From Paratinospora sagittata (Eukaryota; Streptophyta; Magnoliopsida; Ranunculales; Menispermaceae): a stretch of DNA of 64,000 nt. The notes below the pieces were generated by a model. It was not told the origin of the DNA. It saw only the letters and a list, made by a program, of their open reading frames with translations, and did no database searches. A program made the position numbers and the translations under genes. Where the stretch lies: the NCBI GenBank assembly GCA_035771175.1, contig CM069597.1:47375991-47439990 (forward strand), given 5' to 3'. Positions 15,001-26,266 of the stretch are shown one piece after another; position 1 is the first letter of the stretch; each line of letters begins with the position of its first letter.

Positions 15001-15193
15001 TAATGATTGGATACTTTTTTCCACCGTACTTGCTTTGTATGTTATAACATAGCGCCCGTTATTTCTCTCATCTTATCCTGTGATATATATGTTTTCTGTA
15101 CAAAGAAAAGAGCTGAAAGATATCTGAAATATTTTGTTTGCTATTGCAGCCTCTGGGAATATCCGCCAGCTTTATTGCTTGCAAGGTGATTGA
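36..15193 (+). CDS. TBCCD1: TBCC domain-containing protein 1 (TBCCD1-like), 5' partial
   Basis: Seen: eight exons join in one frame with GT-AG junctions: 36-176, 375-752, 6908-7012, 12589-12729, 12948-13151, 13415-13507, 13634-13745, 15150-15193 (TGA). They give about 407 residues; the N-terminus lies left of the window. Exons 3-5 carry the C-CAP/cofactor C-like beta-helix core (ILAPLRYATIYGCSDATVIL, then VEHCERVQVVTAAKRICIAN and ECVFYLGVNQRPLILGDNHK). The C-terminal exon 7 has a charged helix followed by HVYFKDWLY. Known: plant TBCCD1-type proteins are about 550-570 residues and related to tubulin-folding cofactor C and RP2; animal TBCCD1 acts at the centrosome and Golgi. Inferred: the missing part is about 150-165 residues. 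Introns 2 (6155 bp) and 3 (5576 bp) are enlarged by transposons but splice signals and frame are intact, so the gene looks functional. Confidence 0.88.
1853..2404. mobile_element. Tourist-like (PIF/Harbinger) MITE, copy A
   Basis: The left end resembles TTTGTTTGGTGCG followed by GATAGGATAAAATTATTT. The right end reads CCAAACACGCCC followed by TTA (2402-2404). The TIR type (GGGC..GTTTGG) and a TTA/TAA target site are typical of Tourist elements. The inside holds a GAA microsatellite (about 2192-2229). The left TIR is mutated, so the left target duplication is not clear. It lies in TBCCD1 intron 2. Copy B at 3085 has the same body in reverse orientation. Confidence 0.7.
2815..3965 (+). mobile_element. 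Decayed LINE (RTE-type) reverse transcriptase C-terminal remnant
   Basis: Read on the + strand with stops, the stretch at 2993-3083 gives YLESIIHQEAEIGEDVNHRV and a following KWRSAF. After an inserted MITE, 3690-3770 gives MRMLR*ICGKTLKDKIRKNR and LRWFGRIQ. These are the characteristic C-terminal segments of plant LINE/RTE reverse transcriptases. It has stops and frameshifts, so it is non-functional. The 3' tail contains the GCTTAGTTGAGTTGAGTT type ending (about 3951-3968) that recurs in the other copies of the window. Confidence 0.75.
3082..3547. mobile_element. Tourist-like MITE, copy B (reverse of copy A), nested in the LINE remnant
   Basis: The left side is TTA (3082-3084) then GGGTGCATTAGGCATGTGGG; the right side is GCACCAAATGAGCCC then TTA (3545-3547). 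This gives a TTA target duplication on both sides. The body is the reverse complement of copy A, including a CTTCTTCTTC run at about 3208-3222. It splits the LINE remnant between its KWRSAF and MRMLR blocks, so it inserted after the LINE. Confidence 0.8.
4039..4766 (+). mobile_element. LINE 3' fragment with reverse-transcriptase zinc-binding (zf-RVT) remnant
   Basis: Reading 4158-4376 gives PTKVKIFVWLLSLNRVNFCD, then TLQRRLP and a C-x2-C / H-x4-C arrangement (WCMLCKRNGES, HLFLHCPF). That is the zf-RVT domain at the end of L1-type LINE ORF2. A following block at 4490-4660 (WCVWSEINQRVFEDK) is the usual C-terminal extension. The 3' end has TTTAATGAAGTGTTC followed by a purine-rich tail. It is 5'-truncated and broken, and lies in TBCCD1 intron 2. 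Confidence 0.72.
4785..4965 (+). mobile_element. tRNA-derived SINE, Au-like
   Basis: A GGTGGTGCAATGGTTGAAG box-A-like start is followed by TTGCTCCATTGTGACTTAG and a box-B-like GTCACGAGGTTGAATCTAG, then AAACAACCTCTCC. This order matches the plant Au SINE family as I know it. It is degenerate. The next 70 bp show no clear tail. Confidence 0.6.
5018..5095. mobile_element. SINE-like 3' fragment
   Basis: The stretch GGGTAAAAGGGCAACCTAGT, then GCACGAAGCTTCGGCCTGTG and GGGGTCTAGGGGAAGGGTC, matches the common plant SINE segment that normally reads AGGGCAGCCCGGTGCACTAA, followed by GCTCCCGC. Only this part is recognisable. A T/G-run tract at about 5230-5270 follows downstream. Confidence 0.5.
5500..6210. 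repeat. Unclassified repeat with GGTGCAC-rich, partly palindromic arms
   Basis: Both ends of this stretch (5515-5590 and 6020-6190) are dense in AAGGTGCAC, GAGGCGCA and their complements, while the middle is AT-rich. This is the look of a non-autonomous DNA element with long subterminal inverted repeats, but I could not define exact ends or a target duplication. It lies in TBCCD1 intron 2. Confidence 0.35.
6219..6420. repeat. Imperfect tandem duplication, about 120 bp period
   Basis: TTGACAACATTTCTTTTCTA occurs at 6219 and again at 6339. Each copy is followed by similar text (GTTGACTTAGGTATCCCAAT versus GTTAACTTCGGTACCCTAAT, then GTGAAAGA). It is non-coding and sits in TBCCD1 intron 2. Confidence 0.6.
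7330..7960 (+). mobile_element. Second RTE-type LINE remnant, heavily decayed
   Basis: Reading the + strand around 7438-7535 gives SIIH*EGKIGEDVNCRV*AG and WVE*KSVSGV, parallel to the remnant at 2993. Further on, GGATATGTGGTAAAACATTAA and AGATGGTTTGAA recur as in that copy. Stops and indels are throughout. It lies in TBCCD1 intron 3. Confidence 0.65.
8120..10890 (+). mobile_element. 5'-truncated L1-type LINE, ORF2 remnant with poly(A) tail
   Basis: Several frame-shifted pieces follow the L1 ORF2 order. First comes FHRILSNRRSRNIISKLEKD and SPGLNGFTLSFYQKFW (8150-8520). Next are YKIIAKILASRLR and GRQIIDAILIVNEAV with FKTDFEKAYDMV (8669-8876), then GLRPGDPLSPLLFIVVADVL (about 9009-9068). The catalytic YADD-type box should follow but is disrupted near 9160-9170 (FC*). 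At 10311-10500 come RLNCVDVLQRRFQGW and HLFVECDF (zinc-binding region). An A-rich tail occurs at 10872-10888. No endonuclease domain is present. At least five frame breaks make it dead. It inserted in sense orientation in TBCCD1 intron 3. Confidence 0.85.
11107..11804. repeat. About 90-bp direct repeat flanking a MITE
   Basis: AAGAGTTTATTAATAGGCTT and the following text to TTTATGTGATA (11107-11196) recur nearly unchanged at 11716-11804. The 520 bp between them hold MITE copy C (11293-11714) plus a stretch ending CCAAACACACCC just before it. The second copy starts at the MITE's right target site. This may come from element-associated duplication or unequal exchange. Non-coding, TBCCD1 intron 3. 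Confidence 0.65.
11293..11714. mobile_element. Tourist-like MITE, copy C
   Basis: It begins GGGCTCGTTTGGTGCG and ends GCACCAAACGCGCCC, an inverted terminal repeat. TAA occurs immediately on both sides (11290-11292 and 11715-11717). The first 60 bp match copy A (GATAGGATAAGATTATTTTT). The length is 422 bp, with no coding capacity. These are standard features of a non-autonomous PIF/Harbinger element. Confidence 0.82.
13895..14760 (-). mobile_element. RTE-type LINE remnant, antisense in TBCCD1 intron 7
   Basis: On the minus strand this contains the same segments as the + strand remnant at 2815: complements of GTCACACTTTCGAAC and of CTCCGTCTATATTATTTTAG. The 3' tail, seen on + as CAACTCAATTCAACTAAGCC, is present twice (about 13910 and 14330). 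A TILFADDIVR-type catalytic region is suggested by the minus reading near 14700-14730 (CATCAGCAAATAGTATAC on +). Full of stops. Confidence 0.65.
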
Positions 15194-15751
15194 CGGTGGA
15201 AAGACTATGTTATTTGTGACATGTTCAAGCTCTTTTTTAAGAGGTTGTAAATTATGCATTTGTCTTTCCTGTACTTAGGAAAACAAAATGAGAGAGCATC
15301 ACCTGTTTAATCGGTTTTCTGCTGTGTACTTAGTTTCTTTTCTTTCGTTGTTGTTGTTTTTTTTTTTTTGTTTTTTTGGTCCAGTTAGTGTACTAATCTC
15401 TTTTGCTTGTTATAGCACTAACTCTAGAGGCTCAATTTGCCTGAGGAATCAACATATTATTTTATTGCTCTTTCGCAGGGTTGAACACTCTTTATAAAAT
15501 TCTCTTGTACTTTGCAGATTTTGTTTGCTATATAAATTGTATTTGTAGTTGTCTATTTTAATAGTTTTTGGAAACCTAGAAAATCATTTCTTTTACTAAT
15601 TTAAAGATTATAAGTAAAAGGGAAGTTACAGAACCATCTATGTAGAAGTAAAAATGAAGGACAGTAAGGGTGCTGAGCATGGTATTGTTGCAATTGTTAC
15701 GTATCTTTTTATTTTTTTGGTTTGATATCAGTGGATTTAAAGAACATACCA

Positions 15752-15881
15752 CACGTGGCAACATCCATCAAACCGTAAACAATCCTCGTAGTGGCAGCGT
15801 TAGGGTTTTTCGCCCACCTAATGCACGTGATGAACGTGGGTTTCTTCTAAATTTGAACTCTTCTACTCTCCCATTCACGTG
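15752..15881. promoter_or_regulatory. Three CACGTG (G-box) motifs upstream of the WAT1-like gene
   Basis: CACGTG occurs at 15752-15757 (as ACACGTGGC, an ABRE-like context), 15824-15829 and 15876-15881, that is 186-315 bp before the start codon at 16067. Such motifs bind bZIP and bHLH factors in plants. A regulatory role here is inferred from clustering only. Confidence 0.4.
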
Positions 15882-16066
15882 CCTATGGTTGCTTTGCTAA
15901 ACTTTAGTCTTCTGCGTCGGTATACCATGTTGATCTTCACAGAATAAATATTATTTCTCAGTTTCTCTTAAGCTACGTCTACAAACAACATTTTTCTTTC
16001 CATTATTTATTCAGACGTAGAAGGAGTTTTGCAGGAAGAGAAAAGAGGATTGATTGTTACAGCAAA

Positions 16067-19000
16067 ATGTGGATTTCATCAATGAAGAGTATGGTGAGAG
16101 AAATTGGTCCTCATGGAAGCTTGGTGTTGGGACAGGTGATCACAGCAAGTTATATAGTTCTGAGTAAAGTGATATTGGTTCAAGGAATTAGCTCCACTGT
16201 CTTCCTTTTCTATCAGTTCATCTTAGCCTCTGCTTTCATGGCTACCCTCGCTTTCATCTTTGAAAGGTAATTAACGCCAAACCAAAAAAAAACTCATATG
16301 AAACGCATCATCTCATCAAATTCTCATCTGGGTCTTCCTTGTTTTTTAATTTCTTTCTTTGTGGACGCAGAAGGAAGATGCCTCCCATTTCTAAGCGAAT
16401 ACTACAAGGGATTTTCATTCTGGCTTTGATTGGGTATGTTTCGAATCAACACAAATAATCAGACCCTTATCTATTTATACTACTTGTGATCATTTTTTAT
16501 TAATATTGGTCCAAAAATACTCTTAAACCTTACTTATTATTTTTCAATCTTAATATATAATTTTAGTTAATTGAAGAGAAGGGAGGAATATGTGGATTCA
16601 TGTGGCAGACCGATGTAGTGAGAAAAAGGCCTAATTAGTATTATCAAATTTATGCACTTTATTTTACTTTATTTACCTCAATGTTGTTTTTAAATGAATA
16701 AGATAATATAACCATTTCATTTCTCTAAACGATACAATATTTTTCCAACAAATTAATTAATTTGGTGTTTTTTTATTTATTTATTTAAACAGGGTTACGC
16801 TGGCTCAAATAATGTTGGCAACAGCGCTGTATTACATATCAAGCTCAATAGAGTCTTCAGTTCTAAACATGATTCCTGCAATTACTTACATTCTCTCACT
16901 TATATCAAGACAAGAGAAGCTCCGATTAAACACCTGGTGGGGCTTTGGCAAGCTCTTTGGTACAACTCTATCGGTCTCAGGTGCATTGACACTCATGTTA
17001 TGGCAAGGATCAACCATTCACTTGACCACCACCACCACCAATACAATGAGTTCTGCTCACTGGGGTCTGGGCTTGGCCATTGTGGTTGTTGGAGTTGTTG
17101 CCTTCAGTTCTTGGATCCTCATGCTGGTAAGTCTTAATTAATTTGCCCATTAATAATCCTTCAAAACTATGGTTAATTAAGATGTGTTTGCTACTAGAAT
17201 GCCTCAATATAATAAATTATGGTCAGAAACTCGAAGCCACCCGAATGTGGCAAAATGTGGATGAATCAAAGTGATAGTCCCAAGTTAGAAACAAAACAGT
17301 TCGTTCATAAGATAGAACATAAATGTCGACTTAGTCCTAATTAGAGCAAAAGAAATAGAAGCCTACTCATGTAGTAAATTAGGAGAACATAAAAAAGAAA
17401 AAAAGAACTTTGTTAAGTCTTTTATGATAAAACCTCAAACTTGGCCTAAAGGTTGGCCAATAAGTAACTAATTAAGGCTAATATCGAAACTTATTGAGAT
17501 CTAAATCCATTAACACATATCCCAAGGAATTAGTTAGGAGGCCTAGTACCAATTCATAAAAAAATAAAATAATAGCAATTGCTAATATTATTATTAATGC
17601 CATTATTAATATTATTTGAATGGGCAAGTTACTAAATTATTGTGATTTGAAATTACAGGAACCAATGACAAAGAGCTTCCCAGCAGAGTTGACGATGACG
17701 GCAATCATGTTCTTCTTTGCAACTCTACAGACTGGAGTAGTAGCTGCAATTTTCAACCACAAGGCTTCCCAATGGAAGCTTAAATGGGACTTGGAGCTTC
17801 TTAACATCTTTGTTGGTGTAAGTATTATTTAATTCCTCCCATCCTTGTTAGAAATATGATCAAATTAAGATGTTGATGATTTTATTATGATCTAAAATAA
17901 TGGGATGCATGATTGCCACCAATGCACCATTGGTTCGATGGTTTGAGGCTAGGGCGCTTCACCCTTTAGGGCTTGGAGGTCGCTGATTTGATTTCGAGAT
18001 AATACTGATTCAGTTGATAATTTTTAACGTTACCACCCTTGGTAAATCTTTCACTGGCGTTGGGTTAATGTAGGGACTAGTGAGGTCGTGGTAAAGAAGC
18101 GGGTTAGCCGTCAATTTATCCATCATGTATTTGGATACCTCACGAGTTAGGGCGGACTGGGTCTTCAACGGGTTAGAGGGTTGTTTCTTCTAAAAAAAAT
18201 AAAACAGTAAAGTAATAATAATAATGAGATGATTTTTTGATGGTCTGTTTTGGTGGTGTTTGTGTAGGGGGCATTGAACAGTGGATTAGCAAATTTCTTT
18301 GTTGCATGGTGTGCTGGATTAAAAGGCCCTGTTTTTGTGGCCTCATTCTCACCTTTGGGACTGCTTTTTACCACCATCTTGGAGACCTTATTTCTTGGGC
18401 ATAGCTTAAGCATTGGAAGGTAACAAAATTTCTTACACATGTTAGTTAAGGTCGCGTTTGGTTTATGATCGGAATATAATTTTTTGTATCTGAAAATTTA
18501 AAAATGTTAAAAACTTGTTTGGTTCAAAAGATTTCAAAAATAATTTTTTACTTTTTTATTAAAAAAAGGTTATTTTTAGAAAATGATAAAAAATAGTTTT
18601 TCAATTTTTCTCTTTCTGTATTGTATTCTTGTTTACGAATGAAACGTAGCCTAAAATAGCTTGTATTAAAATCACATTAATATGATTTTGCATTTATTAG
18701 GATAGTTAAAGTTCTTTAATCACTCTACAAACCTTGGAAAAAAAAAAACTTCTTTAACAATGTTATTGAATTTCATTATTTATCTAAAAAGTCATGATAA
18801 TTCAATAGAAATTTGCATTGAAACAGAAAATAAAAATTACGAAAATCCTAAAAAACAGGAAATATGTATAAATGATTATTTGTTGCATGAAACAATCTTT
18901 CATTATAATGTGTTTTGCTTATCATATTATCACTAAATACAAAGTAAACATTATTTTTGGTGTCCCTATTTCTATTTTTTTTATTTTTTTTATTTTATAT

Positions 19001-19160
19001 ATAAATCTCCGCTTAATTATATTGCAGTGTGGTGGGATCAATCATGATAGTGGTAGGGCTTTATATATACCTGTGGTCAAAGGGTAAAGAGGAAGCTTTC
19101 TACAGATTGGACGGTGATGATGCTGGTTCTCAAAATCAGATCACCTCTCCACTTGTATAG
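16067..19160 (+). CDS. WAT1-related (EamA/DMT) membrane transporter, 6 exons
   Basis: Exons 16067-16266, 16371-16433, 16793-17126, 17659-17817, 18268-18419 and 19028-19160 join with GT-AG borders to 346 residues ending TAG. Seen: about ten hydrophobic segments, a first helix with GQVITASYIVLSKVIL, the exon-3 block LYYISSSIESSVLNMIPAIT, and the C-terminal EamA block FFVAWCAGLKGPVFVASFSP followed by LIYLWSK-like GLYIYLWSKGKEE. Known: WAT1/UMAMIT proteins are plant drug/metabolite transporters of 350-400 residues with two EamA domains; WAT1 exports auxin from the vacuole and UMAMITs move amino acids. The exon pattern and length fit. The substrate cannot be told from sequence. The start was chosen as the first ATG of the exon with a charged N-terminus before helix 1. 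Confidence 0.88.
17310..17400. repeat. Short LINE 3'-tail-like fragment in WAT1 intron 3
   Basis: AACATAAATGTCGACTTAGTC and GCCTACTCATGTAG parallel the tail of the RTE-type remnant at 3890-3945 (AATGTCGACTTAGCC). Only this tail is recognisable. Confidence 0.35.
17905..18205 (+). mobile_element. SINE-like insertion in WAT1 intron 4
   Basis: The piece starts with a CCATTGGTTCGATGGTTTGA polymerase-III-like motif and a TTGGAGGTCGCTGATTTG segment. It ends in a CTTCTAAAAAAAATAAAAC tail. Length about 290 bp, higher in GC than the surrounding intron. I did not find a clear target duplication, so the class is tentative. Confidence 0.45.
18450..18651. mobile_element. Short Tourist-like MITE in WAT1 intron 5
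   Basis: It starts GGTCGCGTTTGGTTTATGA and ends AATGAAACGTAGCC, an imperfect inverted repeat (about 10 of 14 positions). TAA flanks both sides (18447-18449 and 18652-18654). It is 202 bp, AT-rich and non-coding. Confidence 0.6.
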
Positions 19161-20301
19161 AATCAACGGTTGCAATCCAATCTCCCAATACAGGTACATT
19201 GGGAGATCTTCCATAAATACATTGGATATTTGGCTACTCTCTCAATTTGTTTATGAGATTACAAGTGTCACAAATGAGTCTCTATAATCTTTTCTTCGAG
19301 GGCACACTTGACAGTTAAAAAGATAGACTTTTTTTTTTTCATTGCTTGATTATAAATGAAAAATAAATATTGTTAATGAGTTTAATTTTAAAGATTAGTT
19401 TCGTATCGATTACATGTTATTCCAAGTTAAAACACCTAAAAAGTTTCACCCTATTTTCGTATAGAAAAAAATAAAACCTCCCGAGATTTATTTTTATGAC
19501 ACCTGTTGCGTAGACACCCAGATGCCAAATGATCTAATTCACAATTCGATCAAACTTAAAGACCCGTAAGAGAGATGATATCTTGTTACCTGTGGAATAG
19601 ACAAAATGAGCTTTAACAAGTATGAATGTGAACAATAATAATACTTTTGATTTTTTCAATTGCCCATCTCTATAAGTTAAGAGAAAATATGGATGGAAAA
19701 CTATGTGGCTCCAAAAAAACTAATTCTCAAAAAGTTATATGTTTTTGAATTATATCTTTGTTTTTGAATCATAAATTAAACGCAGAATGCCAACATGTCT
19801 TATTTTTCTATATAACATTAGTTAATTATTTCTAATAATTGACTTATTTATGAGATTAGATTATTATATAAATATACTTTGGTAAAACATCAAGGCCCCT
19901 TCAATTGTACGAATCCTTATATTAAAAAATAACAAATACCATCTTTAATTAAAATCATAATTTAGCACTAACTTTTTAAGTATTGTATTACCAAGTAAGA
20001 AAAAAGTACAAAATTTGGCAAAAATGTGATACGTTTGACTTAGAGTCCTTTAATCCATCTTGAGACTCGCTTCCGTTACTCAATCATGCACATGTATATG
20101 CCTTATTAATTGAAGCATTTTATTATTTAATAACGAAACTACCCTCAAATACGTTCTCACATTGACCACTAAAAGAACGTAAATTCCGTACCCTACCAAG
20201 GGCATCAACGTAATTTAGGAAACAGAAAATCCACAAGCGGCGTCATCGAAACGCGACGAGCAAATATTTTCCCACATGACAACTTACCAATCAGTTCCCT
20301 C
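19161..20301. other. Intergenic: WAT1 3' end to CLE promoter
   Basis: The 3' side of the WAT1-like gene followed by AT-rich sequence. I see no gene, element end or structured repeat in it. Confidence 0.5.
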
Positions 20302-20377
20302 CACGTGCTAATTGGCCCTTGGCTCTTACAAAACGCCAGCTCCTTTGCACGTGCCAGCCCCATATCAATAACACGTG
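20302..20377. promoter_or_regulatory. Three CACGTG motifs within 76 bp upstream of the CLE gene
   Basis: CACGTG is at 20302-20307, 20348-20353 and 20372-20377, the last as ACACGTGGC. They are 110-185 bp upstream of the start codon, where a proximal promoter would sit. Dense G-boxes suggest bZIP, bHLH or ABA/light-linked control; that is inference. Confidence 0.45.
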
Positions 20378-20486
20378 GCGCTCTAATATTGCCCGTTGCT
20401 TTGAAATTGTATGAAATAAATAAATAAATAAACAAAACCTTCCATTCTTCTCCTTCTGCTCCCCAACTCTCACGAGGTGTTCTTCA

Positions 20487-20970
20487 ATGGCGATTACACA
20501 GCGCAGCTTTTTGACTTCCATGATCATTTTAATGGCGTTTTTGCCTCCATTAATCCAAGCTTCTCGTCTCAGTAAATCATTCTCTTTCACTCTCTATTTG
20601 ATGAATGTATAATATATATATATATATGTGTGTGTGTGTATATAACTTATTGGTCTTGTTGTTGTGTTCTCAGGATTTCACGGTGAAGAAGAAGTGATGA
20701 CAGTGGAAGAAAGCTTAGAGGTAAAAAGAGATTAATGGTGATTGAAACCAAGTTCTTTGGGATAAATATGTGTTGTTCTGAAATGGGTTTTATTTGGTTT
20801 TTCAGGTTATTGGGAACATTAAAGGATTTAATCATGTAAAGAGCCTTGCTGTTCCAAGCTTTGAGGGTGGTGGGAGTAGGGTTCTTATTGGGTTAGATTC
20901 ATCTGCAAGAAAAGTCCCAACTGGGCCTGACCCCCTTCATCACCACAACCACGATCCTGTAAGACCTTAA
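20487..20970 (+). CDS. CLV3: CLE peptide precursor, CLAVATA3/CLE40-like
   Basis: Exons 20487-20571, 20674-20720 and 20806-20970 splice in frame to a 98-residue secreted preprotein. Seen: an N-terminal signal peptide (hydrophobic MIILMAFLPPLIQA, likely cleaved near residue 25), an acidic variable region, and near the C-terminus the 12-residue CLE box RKVPTGPDPLHH followed by HNHDPVRP. Known: CLE boxes of the form R-x-V-P-x-G-P-D-P-L-H-H belong to the CLV3 group; the prolines at box positions 4 and 7 are hydroxylated, and position 7 arabinosylated, in CLV3; CLV3 and CLE40 are unusual among CLE genes in having introns. The three-exon structure and the short tail after the box favour CLV3/CLE40. 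CLV3 limits stem-cell number through CLV1-type receptors and WUSCHEL. CLV3 versus CLE40 is not settled by sequence. Confidence 0.8.
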
Positions 20971-22604
20971 GATCAACAACTGTACAACAAGTGAAAGAAG
21001 AAGAAGAAGAAGAAGAGAGTTTCCATTAATCCTAGCTTTCTTTTTCATGAGTGGTCGTCGAAGATTGATTAACCAGTGTTACTAATTATTGCTTAATTAC
21101 TGTAACAATGAGTGTGGTCTTCTGATACAGTAAAAGTAGAGATTACAGAGAGTTGGAAACATATTTATTTATTTATTTATTTGTAGTTTTGGATGTTGAA
21201 ATTGAATTTGTTTATATGGGTTTTTGTAGATTTTTTTTTTTTTTGCAGCCCTGTTTCTTTCATGAGAAAGTTGGCTCTTAATGGTGTTTTTTTTTTTTCT
21301 CTCAAGTAGGGTTTTTTTAGGTGATAGTTTTTCTTGTTTATACTATTTTAAAGAAGATGGCAATCAAGAAGCCTGTACCTAAAACTGATACTATGGGCAA
21401 CACTCCTAAGCTCTGTTTGCGTAAACACAAAATATACATTTAGTTCATGGATTTCGAAAATAATTTATCAGTTTTTGTTAAGTGATCAAGTTGGTTTTTT
21501 GAAAACAATAAAAAATCGTTTTCTGATTTTTTTTTTTCCTCTTTTTAAATTATATCCTTAATTTCAAATTGTGAACCAATAAATTTGTTGGGAGATGTTT
21601 TTCATACAACTATTGCTTGCTTTGGATAGAAAATCTACTGATATGACCCTAATGGTTTCTAAACGTAATTTGTGTTTTAAATTTTGTAGTGGGTGTTACA
21701 CTAATTTTTTTTTTAAAAGTATATTAAATAGTTAATCATTTAGTCGCGTAGATGAATGGGTTTCAAGATTTTACGAAGTTTATATATATATATATATATA
21801 TATATTTGGAGATTAACAGGTATCGGTAGCTCATGTTCCCTCTAATTCATCTGGAATACGATCATAAACACTTAAAGATGTCGTTGGGCAACAGGTGGTA
21901 TAAGGTGTTTCGAACTCGAAACCTTTAGGTACGTTTGCACCTAACCATTTAACCAACCTACTAATTTTATTTTTTATAATTTGAACCAATCTCCTATACT
22001 GTAAAGTAAAATTATGCTCGGTAGACTTAAAAGTGGTCGATTCTTCCTTAGAATCCATGACAAAGAAAACTTTGTCCCTAATCTGCCCTTGTGTATATTT
22101 TTCTTTTATTAAAGAATTTAAGTTCATAACCAAAAATCTTAAAGAATGATGGATTCTAAAATCATAATTTTCATCTTATTATTTAATGACAAAAAACACA
22201 TATCACTTGTTTGATAATATGACTCTAAATTATTTAAGTTTTGAATATCATTGGACATATTGTGACAAAAAATAACAATAATCTCAGGAACGTGACTTTT
22301 GAAATTATTTGTTAGTTATGTGTATTAAACTTGACTATTCTTATCAATTCATTAAATTAAATAAATCAATAAAAAATCACATTGAAAAGAGTAAAATAAT
22401 TGTAGTTCAAAAAAGGTTCAATGCAATTGTTTGAAATTTATTAAAAATTATTAAAAATCAAACTATTATTCCCATATTCGACAATTAATAGCTTAAAAAA
22501 AAAAAGATTTTACTATATCATATGAACGCTTAGAGTTCGTTATTTCTGTCTAGTGTCGCCCACCATAAAAAGCCCTAGTGTTCTCTCTTTGCTCACGGAA
22601 CTAA
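20971..22604. other. Intergenic between CLE and eL6, with TA microsatellite
   Basis: It contains a GAA run at 20997-21016 in the CLE 3' UTR, a TTTA run near 21165-21183 and a (TA)n tract at about 21781-21806. No coding region or identifiable element was recognised. Confidence 0.5.
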
Positions 22605-22623
22605 TATAAATACTCTAGGGTTT
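22605..22623 (+). promoter_or_regulatory. TATA box and telo-box of the eL6 gene
   Basis: TATAAATA lies at 22605-22612 and TAGGGTTT (telo-box, reverse AAACCCTA) at 22616-22623, about 90 bp before the start codon. Telo-boxes are a recurrent promoter or leader element of plant ribosomal protein genes, which fits the downstream gene. Confidence 0.5.
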
Positions 22624-22700
22624 CCAGGATTTTATCCTCTCGTGGTTGGGGGCGCAGCAGCTGCATTTCTGCGAGACTTGACAAAGCTTCTTCATCATCA

Positions 22701-24730
<2,030 letters not shown>

Positions 24731-26266
24731 AGAAACTTTTTGGAACTTGTCAGGGCTGATTTTTCTATTCTGCTTTTTAGAGTGAGTTTTTTTTTGTCAT
24801 GAATATTTGTAAGTTTTTAGGTATTAATTGCGGAAGGTACCTAATTATCTTGTTAGTCATACATTACATAAAAGTTTTCTCCAGTTATGTTTGTTTCTTT
24901 ATAGTAGAAGTATTTAATGTCAAATTCCTTGGATTTTCTCCATTTTTCCAAGATAAAAGTTTTAATTGAAATCTGCTGTAGGATGCATTTAAAGACCATT
25001 GCCTAAAACATGTGAGCTATATTTGCATTACAAATATAGAGAATATCTATCTATGCATATGCTTGTGGGCATGTGCAGTTACATATTTAAGGTATAGGAT
25101 AACTTATAGATATAACAACATAAACAATACTTGCGCATTCGTATTGTTTTGCTTATGCCCATCTCCTTCACTAAATCTTTTTATTTTCTTGTATAATTTT
25201 GTTGTTGCTGTGAATGTTAGCTCTTTAGTTCAGAATGCATTTGGCGTGCATGCATATTACTGTAGGGATTTACTTCAATAACTTGGTATCCTACATCTCT
25301 TCAGGTTGCCATTATATGTAGGGATAGAATGGAGTTGTAATAGCACATGCATCTTGGTGGCTAACACCCTTTACAAGGGTGATTGCAGGTGTATTTCTTC
25401 TAATATTAGAGAATGACTAGTGCTTAGGTTTGGTATGGAAGCTGCAATTGCTCATGCTCATAATTATACCTGCAGTGTCACGAGTATAAAAGCAATGTTT
25501 GTGTACGTAATTGCAAGTGCCTAATGAGAGATCCACAGAATTGAAAATATAAACACAAGAAGCAACTTACAACTTGGTTGGCATTCATGTAAAAACATTA
25601 TCTTGATAAGAGTTGTATAAGTGGGCTTCATAAGCATGGAAGGCTTTTTTTCATCCTGTTTTTGTTAGTTCTTCCATGAAGTTTTAATTACTTTTTGCCT
25701 ACAAATAAGCTACATTGTACTATTTTCCGTCTAATTTACAAAAAGTTGAGAAATTTATTGGCTGGCAAGTATTTGGTAGGTTTCGTATAGAAAAGATAAT
25801 TGAGGGTGTTTTTGATAAAAAAAAATAGATAATGTTTGTTACTATTATTTATAAAGGTGTTTGATGGTACTATTGGTAGAGGAGTGCTATTCAACATTTA
25901 TTTTTAGCACTAAATGCAATCAAACTAAGTTTTGTGCTATTTTATTTTAGGAAAATGTCAATCTAACTGAAAAAATAAAATAAAATGTATCTACATATGG
26001 AACAATATCTTCATGTTTTATTATTGTTAAAATTGTTAGTGAATCAACAAGGCATCTTTGAAAATTCAAGAAGGCAAGGCAAGTTCAAATCATCCAACGA
26101 CACTCTAAAACCGATATGTAATACAGGCAAGTCATCTGAGATCAAAAGCACCATCACGAATTACAAGCAAATTGCTTACATGAAACAGTTCTTGAATGCT
26201 GCTACACCATCTGAAAGTACCAAAGCCTGGTTATTTCAACAACAACCTAATAATCTTTTATCTTCT
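24731..26266. other. Intergenic, convergent 3' ends of eL6 and MCTP
   Basis: eL6 (+) and MCTP (-) end towards each other here. The sequence is AT-rich with no convincing ORF; the open frames on the + strand from 25985 rightwards overlap the MCTP 3' end and look like chance. Confidence 0.5.
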
